Source: Larus michahellis
Lineage: Eukaryota > Chordata > Aves > Charadriiformes > Laridae
DNA: 64,000 bases
Reading direction: 5' to 3'
NCBI RefSeq assembly: GCF_964199755.1
Contig: NC_133896.1
Coordinates: forward strand, 104,252,301-104,316,300
A model generated the notes under the pieces. The model saw nothing but the letters and a program-made list of their open reading frames with translations. It was not told the DNA's origin and did no database searches. How positions within the stretch are numbered: the stretch's first letter is position 1; each line of letters starts with the position of its first letter. Shown piece after piece: positions 35,754-48,249 of this stretch. The position numbers and the translations under genes were made by a program.

Positions 35754-36946
35754 TTTTCTTTACTTGTTTGCTCTGAAGCAAGCTTACCACACAGTTGCAA
35801 TGAGTTTCTTTATGAACAGTATTGTATACGATACAATAAAATTTTATTTCAAGGGCATTCGCTCCAGGAACAAATTTACACAGACCTCTAGAAATAGATT
35901 TGCAATTGCCTGGGGGAAGAGGAAACACCAGGCACCAGGCAGACAGGGCAATACTGACATCAACATGCAAATAAGAGACAACAGTTCAAATCAGACTTAA
36001 TGCTGATAATCTGTGCATAATGTTTTGGGGTTTCTTTTTCACATTCTTTAGAAGCTTATGTGTGTAAAGGTAGGACAAGATACACTCATCAGAATCTTAA
36101 TATATGCATAAAAGCATTGTAGATTAACTAAAGTGAATGCTGTAAGAAAATAACCAACATAAATACCCACATCAGGTCAGGATTCAGAAATTACATTGGT
36201 GTCTATGATTGTGTTGGACGTAACAAAACAGATATGTTTATCCGAGGAAACACAGCCTTGGGTTCATGCCAGGCTTGAATGCAAGGAACAAGACAAATAC
36301 AAAACCAAATTTAATTTCAATTTGATCATAATTTTGTTTGCGAACTGTAAGTACCTGTAAGATCACGTGTGTACAGTTGCAAATCCATCAGTCAGTGAAA
36401 CAAAAACTAAGTAATATTAAGCACAGAGAAAAATTTTTACAACAAAATTGCACATTAGAAACAGATTCTGAGGATGCTGTGATTGCAACAACAATGTAAA
36501 CCTACCCTGGATGCCCAGGGTACGTGTAGGTATGAATTTGCTGGTAGAGACTCCAATATGTGTAGAAGTAAGCAAGAAAAATTCAGTTTGGGGCAATATA
36601 CGTCATATGCAGAGATTATGTTGGAGTTTAGGACACAGAGAATGGGAATGTTTTACAGTTTCTAAGATGTAGTTAGCTTCTGTGTATTGAATTTCGGTAT
36701 CATTCCTGATAATAACCAATGCCCACGGAACTCAGTTTAAATATATGCAATACCAGTAAAAACAAACCCCCAAAAAGGTTAGTCAAGCCTTAATCCATTT
36801 TTATATCAGGCCAAACTCTCAAGACGGAAATCAAATTGCCCAACAGTTCTTTACATTTTTTCACTGCCTGTTCCTTGTGTTCTTTTTTCGTACGGTATCT
36901 GTTGAACTGCTGGGTAACAAGATAATAACTGCTTTCGTCTTTACAG

Positions 36947-37049
36947 CTAATGATTAAAATAGCCAGACAGCAACAGGAAACTATCAGTGGAAGAAGATCC
37001 TTCTTAGTCAATGAAAAGAAGACTGATCCATCCTTTTGTCTTCCTTCAG
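36947..37049 (+). CDS. Candidate internal coding exon, unknown gene
   Basis: A good acceptor (GCTTTCGTCTTTACAG, ending 36946) and a strong donor CTTCAG|GTAAAC (37049/37050) bound 103 bases. Only one frame is open; it reads LMIKIARQQQETISGRR, then SFLVNEKKTDPSFCLPS, entering in phase 0 and leaving in phase 1. The composition (Lys, Gln, Arg, Ser) is protein-like. The donor phase fits the candidates at 42151 and 50220, and the entry phase fits 20465-20515. I do not recognise the protein. A 93-codon frame on the - strand overlaps it but lacks matching splice sites. Confidence 0.4.
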
Positions 37050-38443
37050 GTAAACAATTAAAGTCTTGCACACCCCTGGTTGAGGATTCATGAGCAGATC
37101 ACTAATGCCTTATTTATCCCGCATGCTTTTGTGGTGAAAAATATACATTCAAAGAAAAAATATATTTCTATCACAGTCACACTGCAAAGTCAATAGTTCA
37201 TCCAGCTCACCTTTTAGGAATCTTTAAATATACTTGTGCGTTTGTTTCACCTCACAAGACTGACACACAGCAATGATTATACTAGCTGGGGAACAAAAAG
37301 GATTTTAGGGTCCACAACTTGAGTTGAGAGTTGTGTGGTTTTTCCTGACAAATTTGACCACACCAGCACTAACACTAAAAGCAGAGCTAGGAGAGGCTTT
37401 GCTCATCGAGTTGCAGGTGCTCACAGCATTATTAACTGTTGCAAGAGAAACACAACACTTGAAATTTTACCAGGCGTGGTAAAAAAAGGAAATTACATTC
37501 ACAGTTAAGCTGGAGGAGGTGTTTGCTGGGGCCGTGTGTTTGATATACACCGTGTAGAGACTGCTCAGTGAGCAGTGGGCTGTACACCCAGGAAATCAGC
37601 CCTCAGGAAAGGCTGCCGCTTGGGAGTCACTGACAACACAAATAGGGCCATGGTTTGGTTGCCCAAGCCTGCCCTGATGAGTGCTGCAATGAGGGAGGGA
37701 GAGCCAACCTTGTACTCACCCTAACTCAGCTGGATGATTTTCTTCCCATGGGAGAAAGAGCTGAAAAGGCCGTGATCCTGTGAATTATAGCCACACTCTT
37801 GTCTTGTGCAAGGGTGGGCTTTCCATATATTTCCTCCCTACATGCCCCACTCCGGCTTGCCATTTTAGGCAAGATTCTTGGATTTCTTTGGATACTGAAT
37901 CTTTAAAGGTATATTAATAATGGCAAAAAAATGAATATGACATATTGCCAGCAGAAATATATTAATCAATTTAAGAGTAATAAAAAGTCATTATATTCAT
38001 GGAGAGTACTGGTTTGGAAAACTGAAGGGGTGTACATTTTCCAGCTCCACTTCCCTTCTGGATGCTGGTAGTGAGTCACAAGAGTATTTGACTCATCCAG
38101 TGAAATTACTGGGCTGGGTTTTAAAAGTAATTGGTGGGTGCAGTCCCCTTGATCGCATACAAAAAAATCTTGAGACCCATTTGTGGTAAAACAAGTATAG
38201 CTGGACAGGTTTGGGGGGTTTTCTTTGGTTGTTGGTCAAAATGAAAAAATAGGGGAAAATTTATTAGTTTTTGTAGGACCTAAACAGAAATTATTCAGGG
38301 TGGTGAGGGAAAGAAAGTTTTATGAAACAAAAACCATAATTTTGTTTTGGTTTAGCCTAAAACTTTTCCATTAACACAAAAGAAAATTGCTTTTCATTCT
38401 GTTTTTCTAATTAAGGTCAGCTTCTAAATAAGAAATGACACTT
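37050..38443. other. AT-rich DNA, nothing recognised
   Basis: No coding, RNA or repeat feature is supported between the exon candidate and the CR1. Confidence 0.55.
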
Positions 38444-39661
38444 CACAGAATCATAGAATCATTTAGGTTGGAAAAGACCCTTAGGATCATCGAGTCCAAC
38501 CATCAACTCCACTCTACAAAGTTCTCCCTTACACCATATGCCTTAACACCACATCTAAATGAGTCTTAAACACATTCAGGGATGGTGACTCCACCACCTC
38601 CCTGGGCAGCCTATTCCAGTGCCTGACCACTCTTTCTCTGAAGAATTTTTTCCTAATGTCCAGCCTAAGCCTACCCTGCTGCAGCTTGAACCCATTCCCT
38701 CTTGTTCTATCGCTAATTACCTGTGAGAAGAGACCAGCACCAACCTCTCTACAGTGTCCTTTCAAGTAGTTGTAGAGAGTGATGAGGTCTCCCCTCAGCC
38801 TCCTCTTCCTCAAACTAAGCAGTCCCAGCTCCTTCAATCGCTCCTTATAAAAGTTATTCTCCAGGCCCTTCACCAGCTTCGTTGCCCTCCTCTGCACTCG
38901 CTCCAGCACCTCGATATCTCTCTCATATTGAGGTGCCCAGAACTGGACACAATACTCAAGGTGTGGCCTCACCAGTGCTGAGTACAGGGGGACAATCACC
39001 TCCCTCCTTCTGCTGGTCACACTATTGCTAATACAAGCCAGGATGGCATTGGCCCTCTTGGCCACCTGGGCACACTGTTGGCTCATGTTCAGCCGCTTGT
39101 CAATTAGAACCCGCAGGTCCTTTTCTGCCCGGCAGCTCTCCAGCCACACTTCCCCAAGCCTGTAGCAATGCACGGGGTTGTTGTGGCCCAAGTGCAGGAC
39201 CCGGCACTTGGCCTTGTTGAAGCTCATACCGTTAGCATTGGCCCATCGGTCCAATCTATCCAAGTCTCTCTGTAGAGCCTCCCTATCCTCATGCAGATCA
39301 ACACTCCCGCTTAACTTGGTGTCATCTGCAAACTTGCTGATGATACACTTTATGTCCTTATCAAGGTCATCAATAAAGATGTTAAACAGAAATGGTCCCA
39401 ACACCGAGCCCTGAGGGACAGCACTTGTGACCGGCCGCCAGCTGGATTTAACTCCATTGACCACCACTCTTTGGGACCGCCCATCCAGCCAGTGCTTGAT
39501 CCAGCAGATCAGATGCTTATCCAGGCCATTAGCTGCCAGTTTTTCCATGAGAATTCTATGGGGAACAGCGTCAAATGCTTTTCAAAACTCTAGGTAGACA
39601 ATGTCCACAGCCTTTCCCTCATCCAATAATCGGGTCATCTTGTCATAGAAGGAGATCAGTT
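38444..39661 (-). mobile_element. CR1 LINE, 5' truncated, - strand, frame broken
   Basis: The element reads right to left. Its 3' end lies at about 38444, with the units ATTCTATG and ATTCTGTG after CCAACCTAAATG, and its truncated 5' end lies at about 39661, in the LISFYDK region before the first catalytic block. It covers the last two-thirds of the reverse transcriptase and the C-terminal domain. It is independent of the copy at 27.5 kb: the breakpoints differ and there are many substitutions. A 19-base tandem duplication abuts its 5' end. No target-site duplication was found. Confidence 0.97.
38529..39548 (-). pseudogene. CR1 ORF2 remnant with premature stop
   Basis: An open frame of 339 codons from the reverse-transcriptase palm to the C-terminus. 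VPQGSVLGP (about residues 44-52) and the catalytic FADD (73-76) are intact, but the Gly before VPQG is Ala. Upstream the same frame continues to about 39661 but is cut by an in-frame TGA at 39584-39582, in the middle of the YLDF-KAFD catalytic block, where the preceding Asp codon also reads Glu. The ATG at 39548 is an internal Met codon, not a true start. It is non-functional. Confidence 0.95.
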
Positions 39662-39699
39662 TCAAAATGGTTTTAATACCTCAAAATGGTTTTAATACT
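39662..39699 (+). repeat. 19-base tandem duplication at a CR1 5' end
   Basis: TCAAAATGGTTTTAATAC occurs at 39662-39679 and again at 39681-39698, a 19-base period with one mismatch. It lies directly beside the 5' truncation point of the - strand CR1. Confidence 0.97.
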
Positions 39700-42150
39700 G
39701 CTCCTCTCCCCCAAAACTTAAAAGGAAATCTTTTAGCATTTTCAAAATGTTTCCCACCCATTTCTTTCAACTGATACTATTTGCTGAATCTGCCTTCAGT
39801 TTCTCAACAATTTTGTCTTTGGCACAGTTTGGTTTTCCGCTGACTTCTCCAATCTGTTCCAAAAAAGTACCCAACTTTGATTATGTGTCCCCTCATAAGG
39901 AATAGGTGTGTCTGTCTGGGAACAGCTAATACAAAAAATGAGAGATGCGTTACTGCAAGTAGTTAAAAGAAATTCTTAAGCAATGATCAGGAGGGAAGGG
40001 GGATGTTGAGCTCAGGCTTAGTCTCAAATTTTATGTTCCTGTGATTTCTGAAATTATCTGGAGATGTGATCTTGACAGGGTATATCACAGTTAGTAATAC
40101 CTTCTGTGATACATATGGTGGAGAGGCTTATATTGTTATGAATATTGAACTGTTCTTTTTTTCTCCATGTATGTTGGGTACAGATAGTATAGAGAGAGTC
40201 TTGAAGTCTTTTTCCCTGTACTGGAGCCCTGTAGGCTTTAAAGGTCTTTAAATTAAGATTTTCGAGAGTGACTTGCAAAGCTAAGTACAATCCATGACAC
40301 ATCCAGAGGCTTAGTATCTGCCTTCAGAAAATCTGCATCTCCTCACTTTTTAATTCCTGGATTCGGCCCTCAGCAGTGTTAATCATGAACACCTTGCAAT
40401 AAGAAAAAATGGGAATGAACATTGAATATAATAAAAACCCTCAGCATAATAGAAAGCCATGGGGAAGTGAGTGAGAGGAAAACTAAATAGCTGTTATCAT
40501 ACTGGCCATTATTAATATTGTGTTGTTTCACAACATCACATTGTATTTCAAATGGTGATTTAATGTAAAAGTAGTATTACTGTGGGTTTTAATTCATTAC
40601 TTACAGTGATTCTTTCTTGTAGAGTGAGAATAAGATTGGCCATATCAATGCATAAAGAAAAAGGTTGTTTCATTTCGGCCCACAGAGTGCTTTTCATAAA
40701 CAGGCCCGGCACTGAGGAGTGTAGTTTTAACAATAAAGTGTCATGATAGGTTAATCGTACCTGAAAAACCTGCTATGAGATAGCATTTTGATGAATGAAT
40801 TCGTTATGTAGGCAGATGGGAGCAATTGCCTCTCTGTACATTTGAAGGAGTATTGATCTTTCAGTTGTATTATGGACGCAGTGTTCTTAATTGGGCAATT
40901 TGTTTTTTTGTTTTGTCTCATTTTGGCTGGTTTATATTTTAGCAAGAAATGTTCCTATTTATTGAAGTTTCTATAGCAGTAATGAGATTGTCATTTAACC
41001 TTATTCTGTTTGTTTCACTGATAGAAATGTTGTAATACTGCCATATTGATTTTGCTTATAATAAAATGCTGCTTATAACATCTGTGGCAGCTGCAAGAAT
41101 GGGGGCTTGTTTTCAGCCTAAGAAAAAATATTTACAAACTTACCATTTTTCAGATCCAAAGCGGTAGAACAAAAACAGAGGAAGGAAGAGAGAGCTTCTT
41201 TATTTTAAGGGTGAATGACTCTGGAGAAAAGGGAGTGGGGTTGAAATGGGGGGGAATAGGGGAAGCGTGTTTGATATCAGAGTGTTTCATGACATTTCTT
41301 TCTAAAAGTTTCCTTACTGTAGATGAAGCCCAGTGGGAGGATAGCAAACTCCAGGTCTCTAGACTCTAAAAACTCAGCAAAGGTGATAGTTGACTGACTA
41401 TTCTTTGATGACAGCTGCCTCTATGGCCTCCTTGGCAGTCCCTCCTTGGAAGCCTTCCACCAGAGACTGCAAGTTCTCTCCGATGAACAGCCAGATAGCT
41501 TTCATGTTTTGTGAACTGCGAAAGTTGAACTTTGTTCAAGCATATCTAAGAACAGAGCCTGTGTCCCGGCAAATTATTTCAAATGCTCTGTCCCTGCTAG
41601 CCATTAGATACATTTTGATTAAATCAAGCCAAGTTTATTTGCCCTATGGAATAACTTTGTCTCCAGCATATAAGATGATGTTAATGAATATGGAACTGCT
41701 ATAAAAATAATATCCAGGACCAGTATCCTCTGTACGATCTAGTGAGGCTTAATCTTACTTGACATTGGAGAAGAATGTGTTACAGATAAGGGATGTTACC
41801 TGAGGTGCCTATAAAAGGAAAGGAAATGGGACTCTTTCAAGAAAATAAGTTACACTGACACAAGAACAGCCTAACAGAAAGTTTGCTGCAATACAGTGTA
41901 CTCAGAGAGAGTTGGTTTTGGCATATTATCCAAGAAGAGTGTGTGCTTTCTACTGTGAGAGCCCCTATTTTCCTGCAGGGCCTTACCATTTTCTCAAGTA
42001 TTGACACATGTTTTCCTCCAGCAGCCAGGGTGAAAATGGTGATATAGTCCAGGCAGTACTTGAATTTCCATACAAAGGTCTTTCAGCTTGAATTACTCAT
42101 GCAGGATATACAAGCCGGAACTCTGTTGGCTTTCTTTGCTCCATTTGCAG
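39700..42150. other. AT-rich DNA, no established gene
   Basis: An acceptor at 41153 (CTTACCATTTTTCAG) is followed by about 70 open codons in one frame, with a modest donor AAGG|GTGAAT, but no family is visible. A 104-codon + strand frame at 41390-41704 is unsupported. Confidence 0.45.
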
Positions 42151-42361
42151 CTGTTCGTCCCAGGGAATGGACTACATCAGCCAAGGCTGATCTTTCTTCC
42201 TAAGTGCAAGAGGAGAAATACTTCTCTTGTCAGGTCCGAGCAGATGTCTTCTGGAGAGAGAGATAGGGAAAGGTCATTGTAGAGGCATATTGTGCCTGAA
42301 GTAAGACTTGGGACAGAATTTTGCCCTTGATTAATAAAAGGAAATTAAATGAGTTAATAAA
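42151..42361 (+). CDS. Weak candidate last exon with two AATAAA signals
   Basis: A strong acceptor (CTTTCTTTGCTCCATTTGCAG) ends at 42150. In phase 1 the frame reads VRPREWTTSAKADLSS to TAA at 42201-42203; AATAAA follows at 42333-42338 and 42356-42361. It fits the 36947-37049 donor in phase. In phase 0 the same segment stays open for 43 codons, so the frame is uncertain. AATAAA is frequent in AT-rich DNA, so support is limited. Confidence 0.2.
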
Positions 42362-45300
42362 AAAAGAAAAACAAACCCAAATTATACTAGAAATTAAGTT
42401 GGATTTAACCAACTTCACAGGAGATGCTAATTGAAAATATGACAGTGTTCAAGTCCTCTAGTCACTTTATGATTGTGAAGCAGCTACTGCTGCTTTGCTG
42501 TCATGTATGGTTTGTATCTCCAATGCTTTGCCAAATCTGACTGACTTCTGTTGGAGTCATGTTCTTCTTGGTTCCTGCCAGGGCCCCAAAAGCACCAGGA
42601 GGTTCTCTCACCCGTTCTTCTGCTCCCCTAGGAGCTGGGCTACCTGTCCTTCAGGCCAGCTCTGACAGTTTGTGTACGCCTACATGCAGCCATGTATCTT
42701 GCTGCGTTTCACCTAGCCTTACTGACTTGATATCCTGGCTTGACCCAGATGTGGTGATCACTGGTGGCCAACTCTGGGTGCTGTCACCAAAGCTGCCCTG
42801 CTCACCTCTCTGGGGTGCTGCGGGATGGGGCCCTGGCTGGTGAGCGCACTGCTCGACTTTCTTCCCTAGCTGAGCAGCTGGCCCTCACTGTGCCCTGATA
42901 TCTTAACTGTAGGTTAGGTAGCTTGCTGAAAGCTCTTGGAGCACCACTGAGGCATGTTTTTGTTTTGGGAAGTTGAAGCTTCTTTTAACATGCCTTTTAA
43001 TAACACTGTCAAGGCAATGGCTTTAGAAACAGTGTTTCTCTCTAGACAATCTCTTTTTTTTTTTCTTTTTTTTTTTTTGTGTGTGCACTCACACATACGT
43101 TAGGCTTTATTACCAAGAAAAATAATAATATACAGTGTTATGTAAATATGTGAAGTACTCCAGTCCTCATGAAAAGACTGAACAGGATCAGATACTTAAG
43201 GTGGCTAACACAATGACAAGAAGAGAGGAACTGAACCCACCAGGGAAAATAGATGGTTAGAAAGTACTCTGGAAATCTGGATGGTTTCAAGTTGCCTAGG
43301 CCTTATTAAAATAATCCTTGGACTGAAGCAATCACAGACACATTAGTAGTAATCTTTGTGAAAGGTAAAGCAAATTCTGAAATGCTAAAAATGGACAAGC
43401 ATTAGTACCACCTATGGAAAAAGGAAAAAGTGAAGGAGTCTAGTAATAATAAATTGACCAGCTTCATTACAAACCCTGTAAAAATTAAGAAAATTATAAT
43501 TTTAGGTACTGGGAAGACAAGTAATAACAAATCAATTTTCTTGAATGTTGTCATCTCGGAAAGAGGTGACATTTAATGAAATTTTTTAAGTTGTATCACA
43601 GCTTCTAGGAAGGCTAGGGAAATAGACTAGCTGGTACTCCAGTAAAAGTAAATGTGACAAAATTAGTCCTCAGGCCTCCCATTTCACCCCAGCACCCGTG
43701 GGCATACACCAACTGAAAAACCACAACCTCCAGTACTCTACTTTTTTCCAGGGACAGAAAAAATCATCTTTCTTTATCAGCAATTAGGATTACTGGGCAT
43801 CATTCTCCCCTTCAGTGTTCAAGGATCAATTTCTCACACACTATAAGCTGGTCTAAACTGAAATTGTGGTTAAATTGTCAAAAGAGACAGTCACATTTTT
43901 CCTTTTGCCATGTTACCCTTCTTTCTTCTCTCTTTATCCATCCTCTCAGGTAATTAAAATGTTCAATTTAACCTGGATTGTCAGTTGCCTGATTAGGTTG
44001 ACTGTATGGTTGCAAAAACACTTGTGCCAGCATGACGGTAGCGAGTGGTGAAAGGGTAAAGATATAGCATTGTCTTACATTACAGCTTATGTGAAACTTG
44101 CTGTAGCATAACAGGTTTCCTGCCTGACACGTCAGCTAAGCACAACTAAATGATCCAGTGCTACAAGCTACTTCTCTTTTGTCATTTATCTCGCTTCCCT
44201 GCTCCACATATCAGATACGATTAGTTTAAGCTCTCCATACCTCATACATTTTTCCTGTTCTACATTTAACCACAATATCCTGTTTCTGCAGGTGCATATC
44301 CTTCTTTGCAGCCGATCTTTGTGTCGATCCTGGGGAATATTTTCCAGAAGCTTGTGGATACACTCACTGTAACTTTTCTCCCATGTGTACAATAACTGCT
44401 CACGGCTCAGCACTGTTGCATGACTTTCTTTTCCATATCTATATAGGTTCTTTTCAGGATATTAGGACTTAAATTTTCTTCCTGACATAATGACTGGTGC
44501 CTACTCTGTCAGAATACTTCTTCCTGAGCAATTCCTCAGCTCAATACTTTATCAGAACAACATACCTTGTATATGCTAAACAGAATCACAAAGAGGTGAA
44601 ATCAAGAGCAGTGAAGTATGAAGTAATAGGGCAAGTTGGCACTTTGCAAAGAATTCCTTTCATATGTTAAAATGTTGATGTTTGAGAAGTTCTTTCAGCT
44701 CTTCCTATTTTTATCATCTCTAGAAGGTGATATTAAAATTTGAAAAGCTGAGTCATAAAGAAAGTCAAGTCCTTCTGTTTCAGTGTTCTAAAAATCAATG
44801 GGTTGATGAACCTTCCAGGCATGCTTTCAGCCTTTTGGTACGCAGAAAGTTGTAATTTTATTTTTTTTATACTGAATCTTTTATTTGAATATATTATTGA
44901 TTTGGGCTGTTGGTTTGAGGTTTTTTTAAACTTGTTTGAGAAAGGTTTACTATGCTGTTTGGTTTTTGCCCCAGTCCTGCCAAAATAACACTGTCAGAAC
45001 GAATTGTGCTTTCCAACTACTTACAGAAATCGCTCCCTTCTGGAAAGGATGAACAGCTTTTGAATCAGACTTCATATACCTAACTTCCAGCTAAAACAGG
45101 CACGGCAGGCAGAAGGCCGGGAGAAAGGTAGAAAAACTTACAGAAGAGAGAGTTTTTGTGTAACAATACAGGTCAAGAAGACCCATAAAGCAAAAGGGAA
45201 ATAATAAGGGATTAAAGATGCCTGACAACCAGTAGCCAAGGCAAAACACTTCAGAGAGAAATAGTTTCTGCTGCAGGATTTTTACAGTGCTTATGCCAAT

Positions 45301-48249
45301 GTGGATTTAATACTATTTTGGGCATCTCCTGGAATGAATGTGAAGTACTGTAGGGATGCAATTTTTAGTACCAGAATCCACGTCTAAGAACTACAGCCCA
45401 CAACAATACTTAGCCGTGGGATTTTTCTTTATTTTTCTTTAACTGCAACATTTTGCAGTTGCAAAGGTAAAACAAGTTATTTAGCTTTTATATGAGGGAA
45501 ATACTATATTTTAAATTCATATTTTTAGAAAAGAGTTTTACTGAAAGCACTAGCAAAAGAAGTAATTTAGCATCTGTGTTTGTCTCAGGTAGCAGTTTGT
45601 TATTTCCTCCCTCTAGAGTGTGATTAAATCGTATCTTCATAATCTAACCCACTGTATTCAAATGAAATATTTTCTTCCAGGCTGAGAGAAGTTTCTGTCT
45701 CAAAGTTGTAGACACATTTGTAAAATGAAGGCATTGTGTATAGAAGATAACTGTCTTTGAAGCAATGAGTTTAAATGCAAACGAGCAAGAAAACCACATC
45801 AGAGAAATGTTTATAGACTAATGGAAAGAGCAGGGGCAAAAAAATGGAGAAACTTTAATTACTAGTGCAGGATACGGCTTATTAGGGATAACAGAAATGC
45901 AACAGTATCTCAGTGATGATTGGTGGACAACTGGTATTAGGGTGCGTACTGCTATAATTATATGAACAAAAGCAGATTTGGCATCACAACAGCTGGGCAG
46001 GGAGCAACATTCTACGCTATTGATAGCAAAACCCTAAAAGAAAGGAGAACGAAGAGTAAACGTAAAACTATGGGTTGAAGTTGCTTTATTGAGGATAACA
46101 AAAAATGTTCTGTTGTAATAAAACTCAGGTCTTTTGAGAAAACATGTTTGGTTTTGGCTAAAATCATAAGCAGTGTTACTGTAAACTTATTATCGAGCTA
46201 GCAGTACTAGCAGCGATGATCACCACAGGAGGTATAAGTCTGTGTTTCAGAAGTGTAGTACAATTATTCCTAAATTGATAAGATCTAGTTATTCCTAGAC
46301 ATGATAGCTGACCAGCTGCTTCACCAAATAATCCCTGAATCAATTTGAGGTAATGCTACATTATACTAGGCCTCATAAACAGTAAGTATAGGATAATAGG
46401 GTTATTCATTGTACGTAGTGTTTGATCAATTAATTCAATTTAATAAAAGCATAAATAAAGGAAACTCCGTGATATAGACTCCTGTTTCAAACAGAAAAAA
46501 AGGCCTATCCAATGTTAGATTTTGCAGCAAGATTGGAAGTCCATTTCTAATCACTGTAAGAAGAATACGTTCTTTGTGCTTCCATAGTATCACTAATACT
46601 GTCTTCACTTATACAGTAATGTTACTTTTACCAGTTCAGTAAGCCTGAGTAAGAGTTAAAGCACAATGGATATTTCACAGGGACAGATTTAACATTAATG
46701 ATTGAATTCAAATAATATAACAAACTGTAACTGTGTAGACATATTGTATTTTTCTTCTTTTTTACTCCCCAATCTGTAAGTTTATGGAGGTCATTGGTAC
46801 TGATCCTGACCACCTTTATGGAAATTATTAACTCAAGTGTGTACAGGGTGTCACGTAGCACTCAGTTCCATCATCTTGTAAAAGAGATGCAATAGGGCAT
46901 TTTAGATGATTGTACTATTGGTTTCTGGGGGAGATTATGCAGTATCTTCTTGGCCTGTGAATTAGGAATTCTTTGGAGGGCACATATTCTGGTTTGGCCA
47001 GTACAAGTGATTTCTTAATCACTGATGATACAGGATTGAAGTTCTGAAAGATTTGTTTTGGTGATGAGGTTTAATTATAGAGGTTTAATTTGCCTCAACC
47101 TCTCTCTCTTTTTAACAAAGAGGAATAGGATTTTCTTTCTTCAGAACAAGTTTCCAGGCAATGGAAGTATATTTTATTTCACATCATAGTAATTGTGCTG
47201 CATCTCTAAATGGTGTGATCAGTTTGTAAATAGAAGCTGGAGGGCAGAGCAGAGGTGCAGTAAGAAAGAAGAAAACACCAGGAAGCACATTTAGCACGCG
47301 TTATTAGTCTGCAGCTCATTTCAATATGTAGTTAATTCGTCTTCTAAAGTTTATGTTTAGAAACAAGTGCCTCCATAGGTGGGGCTAGCAGATCAGTAAG
47401 AGAGACCAGTAAATCAGTGGTAAGACTGCACCATGTAAGCAGACAAATTGGAAAAGAAGACATATGACAGGGTCAATGTGATGTCTTGACTTATTTTAAT
47501 GATTCCTAAAGAGACATCTTCCCTGGGGCTTGTCTTGTTACTGGTCAAACCTAAAAACCCAACCTCTTTTGGAGCATGCTTATCACTTCAGAAAGCCAGG
47601 GAATCTTGTGGTTGCTCTGGTGCCATTAGCTGTTTCTCTCAAGGCAACAGAGCAGGCCCTTCAGAAATGAGTTCTTACAGCAGCATTACTCAACGTGAAA
47701 CTAAATTGTAAAAGGTTTCCCTGGGGCTCATAATAAGTATTATGTGTCCAGACCATATTCTTTTAAAGGCATATAATGCTTTAAAAATGTAGAGGCAGGC
47801 CATAATTTTTAACCTTATCTAAAAGCGGTCTGATACACTAAAAAAAAAAAAAAAGTAAACATTACATTGATGTATTTTCCCATATCTGGTGATGTGGAGA
47901 CCATATATTCAAAAACGGTTCTCATATGACATCTTAACTGCAACAACCTCCACACTGTACACTTTTAAACTTGGGTGCTTGTAAAGGTGTGACTGTGGCA
48001 GGAGCTTCTAGCAGTAAGGTCTGAGAGGAGATGATGAAGTTTTTTTCGTGTATTTTTCTGTCCTACCCTTTCCCCGATACAAACCAAAAGGAGTCTTGCT
48101 GGCCTGCAGCAGGGCTGCCCTGCGCTCCAGCGCAGTCTTGAGTTTTGTTTTCTCTTTAAAAATATTATACCAGCTAGGGGCATCCTGTCAGCACAACTGA
48201 TGGTTTAAAATTGCCTCCTGCCAGCTGAGTTATTTCCCTTCTTACATCG
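42362..48249. other. AT-rich DNA with T tracts and one GC-richer patch
   Basis: Nothing is established. A GC-richer patch at 42560-42900 and interrupted T runs at about 43050-43078 are present. A strong acceptor directly followed by GTAATT lies at 43949/43950. The interval 44186-44461 is open for 91 codons on the - strand and partly open in all three + frames. A 7-base inverted repeat (AACTGCA...TGCAGTT) is at 45441-45460. Confidence 0.5.

Larger units (their letters stand above)
33141..36946. other. AT-rich intron-like DNA
   Basis: It holds a T27 tract and an AG|GT zero-exon-type splice motif, listed separately. A 120-codon - strand frame (35608-35970) spans the latter motif and is judged a chance frame. 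A weak phase 1-1 segment (33290-33325, ATG|GTTAGT donor) is noted only. Confidence 0.5.

Noticed and set aside
36790..37071. 93-codon - strand ORF opposite the 36947 exon candidate
   Set aside because: It starts at GTG and lacks a poly(A) signal; the + strand has the better pair of splice sites over the same bases.
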